This document shows positions 32,934 to 42,090 of a DNA stretch of 64,000 nt, one piece after another. Numbering within the stretch: position 1 is the stretch's first letter; the number at the start of each line of letters is the position of its first letter. The notes beneath the pieces were generated by a model that was not told where the DNA came from, searched no databases, and was given only the letters and a program-made list of their open reading frames with translations. Position numbers and translations under genes: made by a program. The DNA is from Lachnospiraceae bacterium (GTDB lineage: Bacteria > Bacillota > Clostridia > Lachnospirales > Lachnospiraceae): positions 62,001 through 126,000 of the forward strand of contig JAKSRM010000001.1 of assembly GCA_024403615.1 (NCBI GenBank), given 5' to 3'.

Positions 32934-35847
32934 TAAGTATGAAGTTGTATTTGAGAAGGAAGTAAAAGACCTGAACAGTCAGGCGTTTTTGCTGAAGCAT
33001 AAAAAGACTGGTGCCAGAGTTTTTATTCTTTCCAACGACGATGACAATAAGGTGTTTTATATTGGATTCCGTACGCCACCGGCAGACGATACAGGTGTGG
33101 CTCATATTATGGAGCATTCCGTTCTCTGTGGCAGTGAAAAGTATCCGTTAAAAGACCCTTTCGTAGAACTGGTAAAAGGATCGTTAAATACTTTTTTAAA
33201 CGCTATGACCTATCCGGACAAGACCGTTTATCCAGTAGCCAGCAGAAACGATAAAGACTTCCAGAATCTGATGGATGTTTATTTGGATGCAGTATTCCAT
33301 CCGAACATTTACCGTCACCCAGAAATCTTAAAGCAGGAAGGCTGGAGTTATAAGATTGAAAATCCGGAAGATCCGGTTATTTATAACGGCGTTGTTTATA
33401 ACGAAATGAAGGGTGCTTTTTCTTCTCCAGAGGGAGTTCTGGAGCGGGAGATTATGCATTCCCTTTATCCGGACACCACCTACGGAGTAGAATCCGGCGG
33501 TGATCCAGAGTGTATTCCGAACCTGACCTACGATGCTTTTATCGATTTCCATAAAAAATATTATCATCCATCCAATAGTTTTATTTATCTGTATGGAGAT
33601 ATGGATATTGAAGAACGTCTGGAATATCTGGATGCAAATTATTTAGGCAAGAGTGAAGCTCTTACTGTTGATTCGGAAGTAAAAATGCAACCTGCGTTTA
33701 AAGAAATGCAGATACTGAAGAAATTCTATCCAATCGCGGAAGATGAAGAAGAGGAAGACAATACCTATCTTTCCTACGGTGTCGTATGCGGCGATAATCT
33801 GGACCCAGCGGTTTATTACGCTATGCAGATGATTCTTTACGCTTTGGTAGATACTCAGGGGGCTCCGATTCGTGACCGTCTTCTGAAAGAAGGCATCGGA
33901 AAAGATATTCTTCCGTCTTATGAAAATGGAATTTTGCAGCCTTATTTTAATATTGTTGCAAAGAATGCCAACGAGAATCAGATGGACCGTTTCCTGGAAA
34001 TTATCAACGAAGAATTTGAAAAAGCAATCAAGGAAGGCATTAATAAAAGCTCTCTGATTGCCAGCCTGAATTCTTTGGAATTCAAGTATAAAGAAGCGGA
34101 TTTTGGCGGTTATCCAAAAGGCCTGATTTATGGCCTGAACTGTTTGGACAGCTGGCTCTATGAAGGCACTCCATTAATGCATATTGAATGCAGTGAGACC
34201 TTTAAGTTTTTACGAGAGAATATTGAGACCGGATATTTTGAAGGCCTGATTAAAAAATATTTGATCAACAATCCACATTCTTCCCTGTTAGCCTTAGTTC
34301 CAAAGAAAGGCCTGACGGCAGAAAATGAAGAGAAACTAGCGAAGAAATTAGAAGAATTTAAAAACGGTTTATCTGCAGAAGAACTGCAAAAACTCATTGA
34401 TGATACGAAGGCTTTGGCGGACTATCAGGAAGCGGAAGAAGATCCGGAAAATTTAAAGTGTATCCCTCTTTTATCCAGAGATGATATTAAACGAGAGACG
34501 GATCATTTCCTGAATGAAGAACTGGAAGTAAAAGGGGTTCCGGTTATTTTCCATGACTATTTTACTAACGGAATCGGTTATGCCAGCATCATTTTAGACG
34601 CCAATCAGATTCCTTTGGCCCAGCTTCCGTACCTGAGCCTGCTGAAATCCATTTTCAGTTTTGTGGATACGGACCAGCATACCTATGCAGAATTAAATAA
34701 TGATATTAACAGCTTTACCGGAGGTCTTTCTCTGGAGGCTGGTGTTTATACGGATAAGACGGACCCGGAGCATTTCTCCGTACTGGCAGATATTTCTACC
34801 AGGGCTTTATACGGAAACATGGAGAAAGCTTTTGACCTGATTGAAGAAGTAATTTTCGGTAGTTCTTATGAAGATGAGACCCGATTGTACGAAATTATTG
34901 CAGAATTAAAGAGCAAGCTGCAGATGTCCCTGAATCAAAGCGGACATATTGGCGCTGTTGTAAGAGCCTTGTCTTATATCTCCAAACCGGATTTTGTAAA
35001 GGAGCTGATGAACGGGATCGAGTTCTATAAGTTCGTCGAAAATCTGGAAAAGAATTTTGAAAGTGAAAAAGCGAAACTGATTGAAAACATTAAAGATGTG
35101 ATGAATCAGTTGATGAAGGGACGTTGCATCATCAGTTTTACTGGCGATAAAGAAGGTCTGGAACTGTTCTTGAACCGTCTGGAAAAAATGGCGGATAAAC
35201 TTCCGGGCGCAATGCCGAAATTAAGACAGAACGGATATGCTTATGCAGACGAAATCTTGCTGGAAAAGAAAAATGAAGGATTTAAGACCTCTGCAGGAAT
35301 TCAGTATGTGGCTAGAGCAGGCCGTTATTCCGATGGCGGTTTTGAGCATACTGGCGCGTTACGAGTATTAAAGACCATCATGAGTTACGAGTATCTGTGG
35401 TTTAATATCCGTGTTCAAGGCGGAGCCTATGGATGCATGTGTTCCTTTACTAGCTTGGGCACCTGTGTTTTCGTAACATATCGTGATCCAAATCTTTCCA
35501 GATCCAACGAAGTCTTCGAAGGCGTTCCGGAATATATTGAGAATTTCAGTGTAGATGAAAGAGAAATGACGAAGTATGTGATCGGTACAATGAGCGGAGT
35601 AGATACTCCGATGACTCCTTCTGGAAAAGGATCCAGAGACATGCTGTCTTATCTGATGGATTTGACCGAAGAGGAAGCCTTAAAGAACCGGTTAGCAACC
35701 ATTGGCTGTACTCAGGAAGACATTCGGGCGCTGGCTCCTTTAATGAAGCGGGCATTCAGCGACGGATGTATCTGTGTTGTAGGCAATGAAAAGAAAATAG
35801 AAGAAGATAAAGAATTATTTGTCACCACAAAGAATTTATTTGAGTAA
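32926..35847 (+). CDS. M16C-family zinc metallopeptidase (PreP/insulinase-like)
   Basis: 973 residues, matching the single-chain presequence-protease type of four homologous domains. The inverted zinc motif HxxEH is HIMEH at 60-64, with the third ligand expected in the NEMKGAFSS region downstream. The KDPFVELVKGSLNTFLNAMTYPDKT block typifies M16C. Such enzymes enclose and degrade peptides up to about 70 residues; in bacteria they probably clear short peptides. No signal peptide is visible, so it is cytosolic. It overlaps ftsY by 8 bp and sits 12 bp before era. Confidence 0.92.
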   Translation: MNNKYEVVFEKEVKDLNSQAFLLKHKKTGARVFILSNDDDNKVFYIGFRTPPADDTGVAHIMEHSVLCGSEKYPLKDPFVELVKGSLNTFLNAMTYPDKTVYPVASRNDKDFQNLMDVYLDAVFHPNIYRHPEILKQEGWSYKIENPEDPVIYNGVVYNEMKGAFSSPEGVLEREIMHSLYPDTTYGVESGGDPECIPNLTYDAFIDFHKKYYHPSNSFIYLYGDMDIEERLEYLDANYLGKSEALTVDSEVKMQPAFKEMQILKKFYPIAEDEEEEDNTYLSYGVVCGDNLDPAVYYAMQMILYALVDTQGAPIRDRLLKEGIGKDILPSYENGILQPYFNIVAKNANENQMDRFLEIINEEFEKAIKEGINKSSLIASLNSLEFKYKEADFGGYPKGLIYGLNCLDSWLYEGTPLMHIECSETFKFLRENIETGYFEGLIKKYLINNPHSSLLALVPKKGLTAENEEKLAKKLEEFKNGLSAEELQKLIDDTKALADYQEAEEDPENLKCIPLLSRDDIKRETDHFLNEELEVKGVPVIFHDYFTNGIGYASIILDANQIPLAQLPYLSLLKSIFSFVDTDQHTYAELNNDINSFTGGLSLEAGVYTDKTDPEHFSVLADISTRALYGNMEKAFDLIEEVIFGSSYEDETRLYEIIAELKSKLQMSLNQSGHIGAVVRALSYISKPDFVKELMNGIEFYKFVENLEKNFESEKAKLIENIKDVMNQLMKGRCIISFTGDKEGLELFLNRLEKMADKLPGAMPKLRQNGYAYADEILLEKKNEGFKTSAGIQYVARAGRYSDGGFEHTGALRVLKTIMSYEYLWFNIRVQGGAYGCMCSFTSLGTCVFVTYRDPNLSRSNEVFEGVPEYIENFSVDEREMTKYVIGTMSGVDTPMTPSGKGSRDMLSYLMDLTEEEALKNRLATIGCTQEDIRALAPLMKRAFSDGCICVVGNEKKIEEDKELFVTTKNLFE

Positions 35848-35859
35848 AGTAAGCGAAAT

Positions 35860-36798
35860 ATGGAAAATTTTCAGACAAAATCAGGCTATGTAGCAATTAT
35901 CGGAAGACCAAATGTAGGCAAATCAACCTTAATGAACCGTCTCATTGGCCAGAAAATTGCCATTACTTCCAATAAGCCACAGACTACCAGAAATCGTATC
36001 CAGACGGTTTATACCGATGACCGGGGACAAATCGTTTTCTTGGATACGCCAGGTATTAATAAGGCAAAAAACAAATTAGGAGAATATATGTTGGATGCTG
36101 CCCTAAGCACCTTTGCCGATGCGGATGTCATCATGATGTTGGTAGAACCTTCTAACTTTATTGGAAAGGGCGAGCAATATATTCTGGAAGAATTAAAAAA
36201 GGTGAACCTTCCGGTTCTTCTGGTTATGAATAAAATCGACAGCGTAGATAAGGACGACGTGTTCGAGTTTATTGATACCTACCGGAAAGCCTTTGATTTT
36301 GCAGAAATTATTCCGATTTCCGCAAGAGAAAATAAGAACGTAGATACTCTTTTAGAGCAGATTTATAAATACCTGCCGTATGGACCGTACTTCTATGATG
36401 AAGACACATTAACGGATCAGCCGATGAAGCAGATTGTGGCAGAAACTATCCGGGAAAAGGCCTTATATTGCTTAAGTGATGAGGTGCCACATGGTATTGC
36501 GGTAGTGATTGATAAATATCATGAAAGAGTAAAAACCATAAAGAATGGTGCAGGCTCCGTATATAAAGAGCCAATTGTTGATATTGAAGCAACCATTATC
36601 TGTGAAAAAGATTCCCATAAAGGAATCGTTATCGGAAAAGGTGGCGAAATGCTGAAGAAAATCGGCACCATCGCCCGCAGAGATATTGAAAATCTGACGG
36701 AAACGAAAGTTAATTTAAAACTTTGGGTCAAAGTAAGAAAAGAATGGCGTGACAGCGATGCCATGCTGAAGAATTTCGGATACGAAGCGAAGAAATAG
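35860..36798 (+). CDS. era: GTPase Era
   Basis: 312 residues. G1 is GRPNVGKST (15-23), G2 TTRNRIQ, G3 DTPGI, G4 NKID and G5 SAR. The C-terminal KH domain contains VIGKGGEMLKKIGTIARRDIE, with the GxxG loop that binds the 3' end of 16S rRNA. It couples 30S assembly to cell-cycle state. It lies 12 bp after the peptidase gene and 13 bp before recO; era-recO pairing is common in Bacillota. Confidence 0.97.
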   Translation: MENFQTKSGYVAIIGRPNVGKSTLMNRLIGQKIAITSNKPQTTRNRIQTVYTDDRGQIVFLDTPGINKAKNKLGEYMLDAALSTFADADVIMMLVEPSNFIGKGEQYILEELKKVNLPVLLVMNKIDSVDKDDVFEFIDTYRKAFDFAEIIPISARENKNVDTLLEQIYKYLPYGPYFYDEDTLTDQPMKQIVAETIREKALYCLSDEVPHGIAVVIDKYHERVKTIKNGAGSVYKEPIVDIEATIICEKDSHKGIVIGKGGEMLKKIGTIARRDIENLTETKVNLKLWVKVRKEWRDSDAMLKNFGYEAKK

Positions 36799-36811
36799 TA
36801 CGGGAGAAACG

Positions 36812-37468
36812 TTGAACACGATCAAAGTCAGAGGCATGGTAATATCAGTCATGCCCATGGGAGAATATGACAGACGGATAGAGATTCTTACCGATTCCTT
36901 AGGTAAGATTTCAGCCTTTGCCCATGGGGCGAGAAAACCGTCCTCGCCTTTAGTGGCGCCTACCAGAATCTTTGCTTTTGGAGAATTTGAACTGTATGAA
37001 GGAAGAAATTCTTATAGCCTGAATTCTGCGAAAATTTCCAACTACTTTGAGCAACTGACGACGGATGTGGAGCATACCTATTATGGCTTCTATTTCCTGG
37101 AATTGGCGTCTTATTTTACCAGAGAAGGATTAGATGCCACTCAGACCTTAAAGCTGGTATATCAGTCTTTAAGGGCCCTGAGTCTGGAAACTTTGGATAA
37201 TCGATTGGTACGGGGCATCTATGAATTAAAACTTCTGGAAATCAACGGCATTTGTCCGGATATTGAGAATATAAAAAGTCGGTTTGAATTGGACCAATCC
37301 ACGGCTTATGCTATCAGCTTTGTGAAAACCATGCCGATAGAAAAATTATTTACGTTTCGTCTGACGGAACAAGTTCTGGCAGAATTTACCGATATCGTAA
37401 AGACCCTATTAAACCGGTATGTAGATAAAACTTTTAAATCTTTGATTATGCTGGAAGAATTGCCTTGA
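36812..37468 (+). CDS. recO: DNA repair protein RecO, short form without zinc cysteines
   Basis: 218 residues from a TTG at 36812, supported by CGGGAG at 36801-36806. The N-terminal OB fold (VRGMVISVMPMGEYDRRIEILT, GKISAFAHGARKP) and the helical C-domain are typical of RecO, which helps RecR load RecA onto SSB-coated DNA. Most RecO proteins of 240-250 residues have a C-x2-C...C-x2-C zinc site. Here only one cysteine (LEINGICPD) remains in that region and the protein is shorter, so the zinc finger is lost. It is last of the rbgA operon, and its stop region overlaps the glyS promoter. Confidence 0.88.
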   Translation: MNTIKVRGMVISVMPMGEYDRRIEILTDSLGKISAFAHGARKPSSPLVAPTRIFAFGEFELYEGRNSYSLNSAKISNYFEQLTTDVEHTYYGFYFLELASYFTREGLDATQTLKLVYQSLRALSLETLDNRLVRGIYELKLLEINGICPDIENIKSRFELDQSTAYAISFVKTMPIEKLFTFRLTEQVLAEFTDIVKTLLNRYVDKTFKSLIMLEELP

Positions 37469-37493
37469 AACCCTAAAGGTTTCAGTGTACTAT
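37465..37493 (+). promoter_or_regulatory. promoter of glyS
   Basis: TTGAAA (37465-37470), a 17-nt spacer and TACTAT (37488-37493). A small hairpin GAAACC/GGTTTC (37467-37484) lies inside the spacer and overlaps the recO stop codon. Confidence 0.6.
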
Positions 37494-37518
37494 GTGAGTT
37501 AAAATTCGCCGCAAACCC

Positions 37519-37536
37519 ATGGCAAATAGTTGCCAT
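37519..37536 (+). other. small hairpin in the glyS leader
   Basis: ATGGCAA (37519-37525) and TTGCCAT (37530-37536) form a perfect 7-bp stem with a 4-nt loop, about 40 nt upstream of the glyS start. No T-box sequence is present in this leader. Confidence 0.45.
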
Positions 37537-37574
37537 AAACCAACGACGAAAATATAAAACAGGAGAGAAAAACT

Positions 37575-38963
37575 ATGGAAAAGACAATGGACAAAATCGT
37601 AGCACTTTGTAAAGCAAGAGGATTCGTTTATCCAGGTTCTGAAATCTACGGTGGTTTAGCCAACACTTGGGATTATGGTAACCTTGGAGTAGAACTGAAA
37701 AACAACGTAAAAAGAGCATGGTGGCAGAAATTTATTCAGGAAAGCCCATACAACGTTGGTTTGGATTGTGCAATCTTAATGAATCCAAAAACATGGGAAG
37801 CTTCTGGACATATCGGCGGTTTTACAGATCCTTTAATGGACTGCAGAGAATGCCATGAAAGATTCCGTGCAGACAAATTAATTGAAGACTTCGCACAGGA
37901 AAACGGAATTACATTAGAATCTTCCGTTGATGGCTGGAGCGATGAAGAGATGGAAGCATTTATTAAAGAACATCAGGTTCCATGTCCATCTTGCGGAAAG
38001 AGCGATTTTACTCCAATCCGTCATTTCAACTTAATGTTTAAAACCTTCCAGGGCGTTACCGAAGATGCAAAAGACGTTGTATATCTTCGTCCGGAAACCG
38101 CTCAGGGTATTTTTGTAAACTTCAAAAACGTACAGAGAACTTCCAGAAAGAAAATCCCATTCGGCATTGGCCAGATTGGTAAATCTTTCCGTAATGAAAT
38201 TACTCCTGGTAACTTTACTTTCCGTACCAGAGAGTTTGAACAGATGGAACTGGAATTCTTCTGCGAGCCAGATACCGACCTTGAATGGTTCGATTATTGG
38301 AGAAGCTTCTGCGTGAACTGGCTGAAGAGCTTAGGACTGAAAGACGAAGAATTAAGACTTCGTGACCATGATCCGGAAGAACTTTCCTTCTACTCAAAAG
38401 CTACTACCGATATCGAATTCACCTTCCCGTTCGGTTGGGGTGAACTTTGGGGAATCGCTGACAGAACCAATTACGACTTAAGCCAGCATCAGGAATTCTC
38501 AGGCGAGCCTATGGATTACTTTGATGATGAAAAGAACATCAAGTACATTCCATACGTAGTTGAACCTTCTCTGGGCGCTGACCGTGTTGTTCTTGCATTC
38601 CTTTGCAATGCTTATGATGAAGAAGAATTAGAGGGCGGAGATGTTCGTACGGTTATGCGTTTCCATCCAGCATTAGCACCAGTTAAGATTGCAGTTCTTC
38701 CTCTTTCTAAGAAACTGAATGAGCCTGCAGAAAAGGTATATGCACAGTTATCCAAATACTATAACTGTGATTATGATGATAGAGGAACGATTGGTAAGAG
38801 ATACAGAAGAGAAGACGAAATCGGAACTCCTTTCTGCATTACTTACGACTTTGATTCAGAAGAAGATGGTTGCGTAACCGTTCGTGACCGTGACACCATG
38901 CAGCAGGAGCGTATTGCTATCGCTGATCTGGAAGAATACTTCCGTCATAAATTTGAATTCTAA
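37575..38963 (+). CDS. glyS: glycyl-tRNA synthetase, homodimeric (alpha2) type
   Basis: 462 residues, a class II enzyme of the eukaryote/archaeal-like dimer type rather than the bacterial alpha2beta2 type. Visible blocks are [30 protein letters not shown], the zinc-like C-x2-C pairs ([20 protein letters not shown]), and motif 2 [21 protein letters not shown]. Motif 3 is in [15 protein letters not shown], and the C-terminal anticodon domain begins at [15 protein letters not shown] at 37561-37565 supports the start. Confidence 0.96.
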   Translation: MEKTMDKIVALCKARGFVYPGSEIYGGLANTWDYGNLGVELKNNVKRAWWQKFIQESPYNVGLDCAILMNPKTWEASGHIGGFTDPLMDCRECHERFRADKLIEDFAQENGITLESSVDGWSDEEMEAFIKEHQVPCPSCGKSDFTPIRHFNLMFKTFQGVTEDAKDVVYLRPETAQGIFVNFKNVQRTSRKKIPFGIGQIGKSFRNEITPGNFTFRTREFEQMELEFFCEPDTDLEWFDYWRSFCVNWLKSLGLKDEELRLRDHDPEELSFYSKATTDIEFTFPFGWGELWGIADRTNYDLSQHQEFSGEPMDYFDDEKNIKYIPYVVEPSLGADRVVLAFLCNAYDEEELEGGDVRTVMRFHPALAPVKIAVLPLSKKLNEPAEKVYAQLSKYYNCDYDDRGTIGKRYRREDEIGTPFCITYDFDSEEDGCVTVRDRDTMQQERIAIADLEEYFRHKFEF

Positions 38964-38994
38964 TTTTTAGAGAAACATATTTGACTTAAATGAC

Positions 38995-39025
38995 GCACGA
39001 GACAGCTTTTTACGCTGTCTCGTGC
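38995..39025. other. strong hairpin between glyS and dtd
   Basis: GCACGAGACAGC (38995-39006) and GCTGTCTCGTGC (39014-39025) are a perfect 12-bp inverted repeat with a 7-nt loop. It is not followed by a T-run (ATAGTACAG), so a standard intrinsic terminator is doubtful. A processing site or Rho-independent terminator of weak type is possible. Confidence 0.6.
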
Positions 39026-39062
39026 TATAGTACAGAAAAATGACCGATATCGAGGATTGGGA

Positions 39063-39515
39063 ATGAAATTTGTTATTCAGAGAGTAAAAGAAGCTTCTGT
39101 CACAATCAATGGAGAAGTCGTAGGCGAAATCGGAACCGGGTTTATGGTTTTGATTGGTGCCTGCAGTACCGACACAAAAGAAATCGCTGACAAGCTGGTA
39201 AAGAAAATGTTGGGCTTACGGATTTTCCAGGATGAGGAGGGGAAGACCAACCTTTCGCTGGACAGTGTAAAAGGAGATGTTCTTTTGGTATCCCAGTTTA
39301 CCCTTTATGCGGACTGCAAAAAAGGAAACCGACCGAGCTTTATTGATGCCGGAGATCCAGCTCAAGCAGAAGCTTTGTACGATTATATTGTTGCTTCTGT
39401 TAAGGCACAAAAGCCGGATATGAAGGTGGCAACGGGACAGTTTGGAGCGGATATGCTGGTACATATCGAGAATGACGGTCCGTTTACGATTATCTTAGAC
39501 TCCAGGGATTTATAA
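39063..39515 (+). CDS. dtd: D-aminoacyl-tRNA deacylase
   Basis: 150 residues from ATG 39063, with GAGG at 39052-39055; the in-frame TTG at 39057 is too close to the binding site. It hydrolyses D-amino acids from mischarged tRNAs and Gly from tRNA-Ala. Family motifs: [17 protein letters not shown] at the N-terminus, [17 protein letters not shown] (the SQFTL active-site block), and the cis-Pro block [11 protein letters not shown] at the C-terminus. The SGNH hydrolase begins 4 bp later. Confidence 0.96.
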   Translation: MKFVIQRVKEASVTINGEVVGEIGTGFMVLIGACSTDTKEIADKLVKKMLGLRIFQDEEGKTNLSLDSVKGDVLLVSQFTLYADCKKGNRPSFIDAGDPAQAEALYDYIVASVKAQKPDMKVATGQFGADMLVHIENDGPFTIILDSRDL

Positions 39516-39518
39516 AAA

Positions 39519-40277
39519 GTGGATAATTCTGCAAAACAGAAAACAAGAAATAACCGGAAAAACATAATCCTTGCGGCCATTTTGTTGGCAGCAGCTGTCA
39601 TTCTGCTTTTGATTATTTTGGGAGCTACAAGAAAGCCGGATTCCAATAAAGAAGCTATTACAGAATTATTTGCAGAGAAGGAAGAAATCGTAATAGACTG
39701 CCTGGGAGATTCCATTACGTTCGGCCTGTATAGAGACGTTGCTTCACCAGATTTTCAAAGCCAGACGACCTATCCGGAGAGCTTGGAAGAAGGTCTGAAC
39801 CAAAAATTAAAAGAGGCTAGCTATTCATCTTCTGTAATTGCAGTCAATGATGGAATCAGCGGAGACGTGATTACGAAAGACACCTACCAGAGAGTCACTT
39901 GTAGCCCGGACATCGTGGTCCTTTTGTATTCTGGTAATAATTTCCACTTTAACATTCCTTATAAGGGAGCCTTGGAAGCAAATATAAAAGAATTTAAAGA
40001 GAGGGGAACCGTTGTTTATCTGGCAAACTATCCTCTCTATCCAGATAGCAGGTTTTATAAAGATTTTTCTGGCGCAAATAACTACATCAAGAAGTCTGCG
40101 CAAAAAACTTCCGTTCCATTGATTGATATTGATGAGTATTTTTCTGAACTGGTAAACAGTGGAACCTATGAAAGAGAGGAACTTTTTAGCAAGGACCTTG
40201 TTCATCTTACCCCTTTGGGCTACCAGCTTTTAGGAGAAAAAGTATCCGATATTATTTTTAACGATATCGAGAAATAA
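39519..40277 (+). CDS. membrane-anchored SGNH/GDSL hydrolase
   Basis: 252 residues from a GTG 4 bp after dtd. A basic N-terminus is followed by one transmembrane segment (about 16-34), so the catalytic domain lies outside the membrane. All SGNH blocks are present: I GDSITFG with S65, III SGNN (139-141), and V DLVH with D226 and H229; the glycine block II is less clear (ISGD). Such enzymes are esterases or lipases, often acting on cell-wall acetyl groups or lipids. The substrate is unknown. The DUF554 gene follows after 17 bp. Confidence 0.85.
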   Translation: MDNSAKQKTRNNRKNIILAAILLAAAVILLLIILGATRKPDSNKEAITELFAEKEEIVIDCLGDSITFGLYRDVASPDFQSQTTYPESLEEGLNQKLKEASYSSSVIAVNDGISGDVITKDTYQRVTCSPDIVVLLYSGNNFHFNIPYKGALEANIKEFKERGTVVYLANYPLYPDSRFYKDFSGANNYIKKSAQKTSVPLIDIDEYFSELVNSGTYEREELFSKDLVHLTPLGYQLLGEKVSDIIFNDIEK

Positions 40278-40294
40278 ATGTAAGAGGTATTTCT

Positions 40295-41020
40295 ATGCCA
40301 GGTTTAGGAACCATAATTAATACAGCAGCGATTATTGTAGGCGGAATCATCGGCTTGTTTTTTGGCAAACTGATTCCGGAACGGATGCAGAACGCCCTTA
40401 TGATGGGAAATGGCATCTGCGTTATTTTTGTTGGCGCTGCTGGCGCGATTTCTAAAATGCTGGTTTTAAATGAAGGCGGCTTTGATACCCAGAAATCCCT
40501 TCTTTTGATTTTGGCCATTATTTGCGGCATTGTAGTGGGAGAATTACTGAATCTGGAAAAGCAAATTGAACGGTTTGGCGAATGGCTGAAGAAAAAGACC
40601 AAAAGTACGAAAGATAACGGTTTTACAGATGCGTTCCTTACGGCTTCCTGTACCGTATGCATTGGTGCTATGGCCATTATTGGTTCCATAAATGACGCGA
40701 TTTTCCATGATTATTCCGTTTTGATCATGAAAGCCATTTTGGACTTCTTTATTATCTGCGTGATGACTTGCACCTTAGGAAAAGGTGCGATTTTCGCTGC
40801 AATTCCAGTGGCGATTTGGCAAGGCTTCGTTACGTTGATTGCCCATCTGATTCAACCCGTATTAACAGATTTGGCTCTTACAGATCTGTCTTTGGTTGGA
40901 AATGTTCTTATTTTCTGTGTTGGATTAAATCTGATTCGGGATAAGAAAATTTCGGTGGCCAACATGCTTCCGGCCATTCTTTTTGCCATTGGTTTTTCGC
41001 TTATCCCCGGTTTGAATTGA
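40295..41020 (+). CDS. DUF554 family membrane protein (YqgA-like)
   Basis: 241 residues with about seven hydrophobic segments. It opens MPGLGTIINTAAIIVGGIIG, then FGKLIPERMQNALMMGNGI, and has a cytoplasmic ESL-type region (GELLNLEKQIERFGEWLKKK) and a GAMAIIGSINDAIFHDYSVL block, all typical of the DUF554/YqgA family. Function is undefined; transport is suspected. AAGAGG at 40280-40285 precedes the start. It probably belongs to the dtd-SGNH-DUF554 transcript. Confidence 0.85.
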   Translation: MPGLGTIINTAAIIVGGIIGLFFGKLIPERMQNALMMGNGICVIFVGAAGAISKMLVLNEGGFDTQKSLLLILAIICGIVVGELLNLEKQIERFGEWLKKKTKSTKDNGFTDAFLTASCTVCIGAMAIIGSINDAIFHDYSVLIMKAILDFFIICVMTCTLGKGAIFAAIPVAIWQGFVTLIAHLIQPVLTDLALTDLSLVGNVLIFCVGLNLIRDKKISVANMLPAILFAIGFSLIPGLN

Positions 41021-41137
41021 TATACGTATTTTCTATAAGTAAATTAGAAAAAATGAGGGTAAAGCCCTTACATTTTCTAGAAGAAAGTGATACAATACCT
41101 CTTGGGTAAAGGCATTTTAGGAGAAAGAGAGGATATT

Positions 41138-41638
41138 GTGTTTCAAGTTGGTCAATTAATAGTGTACGGCAACACCGGTGTATGCAGGGTGGAGAAAATA
41201 GGTCCTCCTGATTTAGTTGGTGCGGCGGAAGGCGTTGATTATTACACATTATCTCCGTATTATTCTCAAAATAGTCGAATTTTTACTCCTTGTGATAACG
41301 ACAAGGTTGTTATGCGTCCTGTTATTTCTAAACGAGAAGCCAGAAAACTGGTAGACGACATCCCTTATATTGAACTTCTTAGCATCGTCGATGAGAAATC
41401 CCGTGAAGAACGTTATAAAGAAACTATGAGAAGCTGCGATTGCAGAGAATTCATCAGTATCATTAAAACAATCCATGAAAGAAAACTGAAACGCTTAGCA
41501 GAAGGTAAAAAAGTTACGGCTAGTGATGAAAAATATTTCAGCATGGCAGAAGACAAACTTTATGGCGAATTAGCCATTGCTCTTGAGATGGATAAGCTTA
41601 AGGTAAAAGCTTATATCAAAGAAAAAGTGGAAGGTTAG
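41138..41638 (+). CDS. CarD-family transcriptional regulator
   Basis: 166 residues from the GTG at 41138, chosen because AGAGG at 41128-41132 precedes it and FQVGQLIVYGNTGVCRVEKI is the usual CarD/CdnL/TRCF Tudor-like start. An upstream ATG at 41087 would overlap a likely -10 (TACAAT, 41091-41096). The N-terminal ~60 residues bind the RNA polymerase beta subunit. The C-terminal helical part (about 75-165, rich in Lys/Arg) contacts promoter DNA. Such proteins stabilise open complexes, often at rRNA promoters. The gene appears monocistronic. Confidence 0.88.
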   Translation: MFQVGQLIVYGNTGVCRVEKIGPPDLVGAAEGVDYYTLSPYYSQNSRIFTPCDNDKVVMRPVISKREARKLVDDIPYIELLSIVDEKSREERYKETMRSCDCREFISIIKTIHERKLKRLAEGKKVTASDEKYFSMAEDKLYGELAIALEMDKLKVKAYIKEKVEG

Positions 41639-41659
41639 TTTTTGGCATCCATATTTGTC

Positions 41660-41688
41660 TTGACATGTACTGTTGCGAGTGATAAACT
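41660..41688 (+). promoter_or_regulatory. promoter of the T-box/trpB2 transcript
   Basis: A perfect TTGACA (41660-41665), a 17-nt spacer and TAAACT (41683-41688). It sits just after the carD stop codon. Confidence 0.7.
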
Positions 41689-41694
41689 TCGTGA

Positions 41695-41970
41695 AAATTA
41701 AATAAGAAAAACCTATGAAGTGGAAGAAAAACCAATAGCGCACCTATAGAGAGCAGAGGACGGTGGAAGCTTTGCGGAAAGCGGGTCGGACATATGGGCC
41801 ACTGAGGGCGAGGGGAAAAAACTTTTTGTTTTAGTATCTGAGACGTATGGCGGCGTTAACGCCAGAGAATGTGTTGGCATTTTCGATTTGAGTGGGTCTT
41901 TAAGGCCAATTAAGGTGGTACCGCAGATTATGTCTGTCCTTATGTTTATAGGGGCAGACTTTTATTTTTG
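41695..41970 (+). promoter_or_regulatory. T-box riboswitch upstream of trpB2
   Basis: The T-box core AATTAAGGTGGTACCGC is at 41908-41924. It is followed by a terminator: GTCTGTCC (41932-41939), an 11-nt loop, GGGGCAGAC (41951-41959) and a T-run. A stem I region lies around 41750-41815, with GCTTT/AAAGC as its tip. Uncharged tRNA binding should favour the antiterminator and transcription of the next gene. The specifier codon is not certain; a TGG is at 41795-41797 in a plausible region. The variable antiterminator base is T (UGGU), which pairs with a discriminator A, whereas bacterial tRNA-Trp normally carries G. Confidence 0.9.
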
Positions 41971-41989
41971 CAAAATGAGCCCAGCGGCC

Positions 41990-42045
41990 ACGGATAGCTG
42001 CATGGTTGCAGCGACCGTTACGGATAGACGCTGTCTGTAGCGACC
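41990..42045. repeat. tandem imperfect repeat with hairpins between T-box and trpB2
   Basis: Two units share the frame ACGGATAG - hairpin - GCGACC. Unit A is at 41990-42016 with GCTGCA/TGCAGC, and unit B at 42020-42045 with CGCTG/TAGCG-type pairing. The ends are conserved while the hairpin sequence differs. Located in the trpB2 5' untranslated region after the T-box terminator; function unknown. Confidence 0.5.
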
Positions 42046-42090
42046 AGTAGTTGGACTTAAAAATAAATTATCCTAAGGGAGGAAAAGAAT

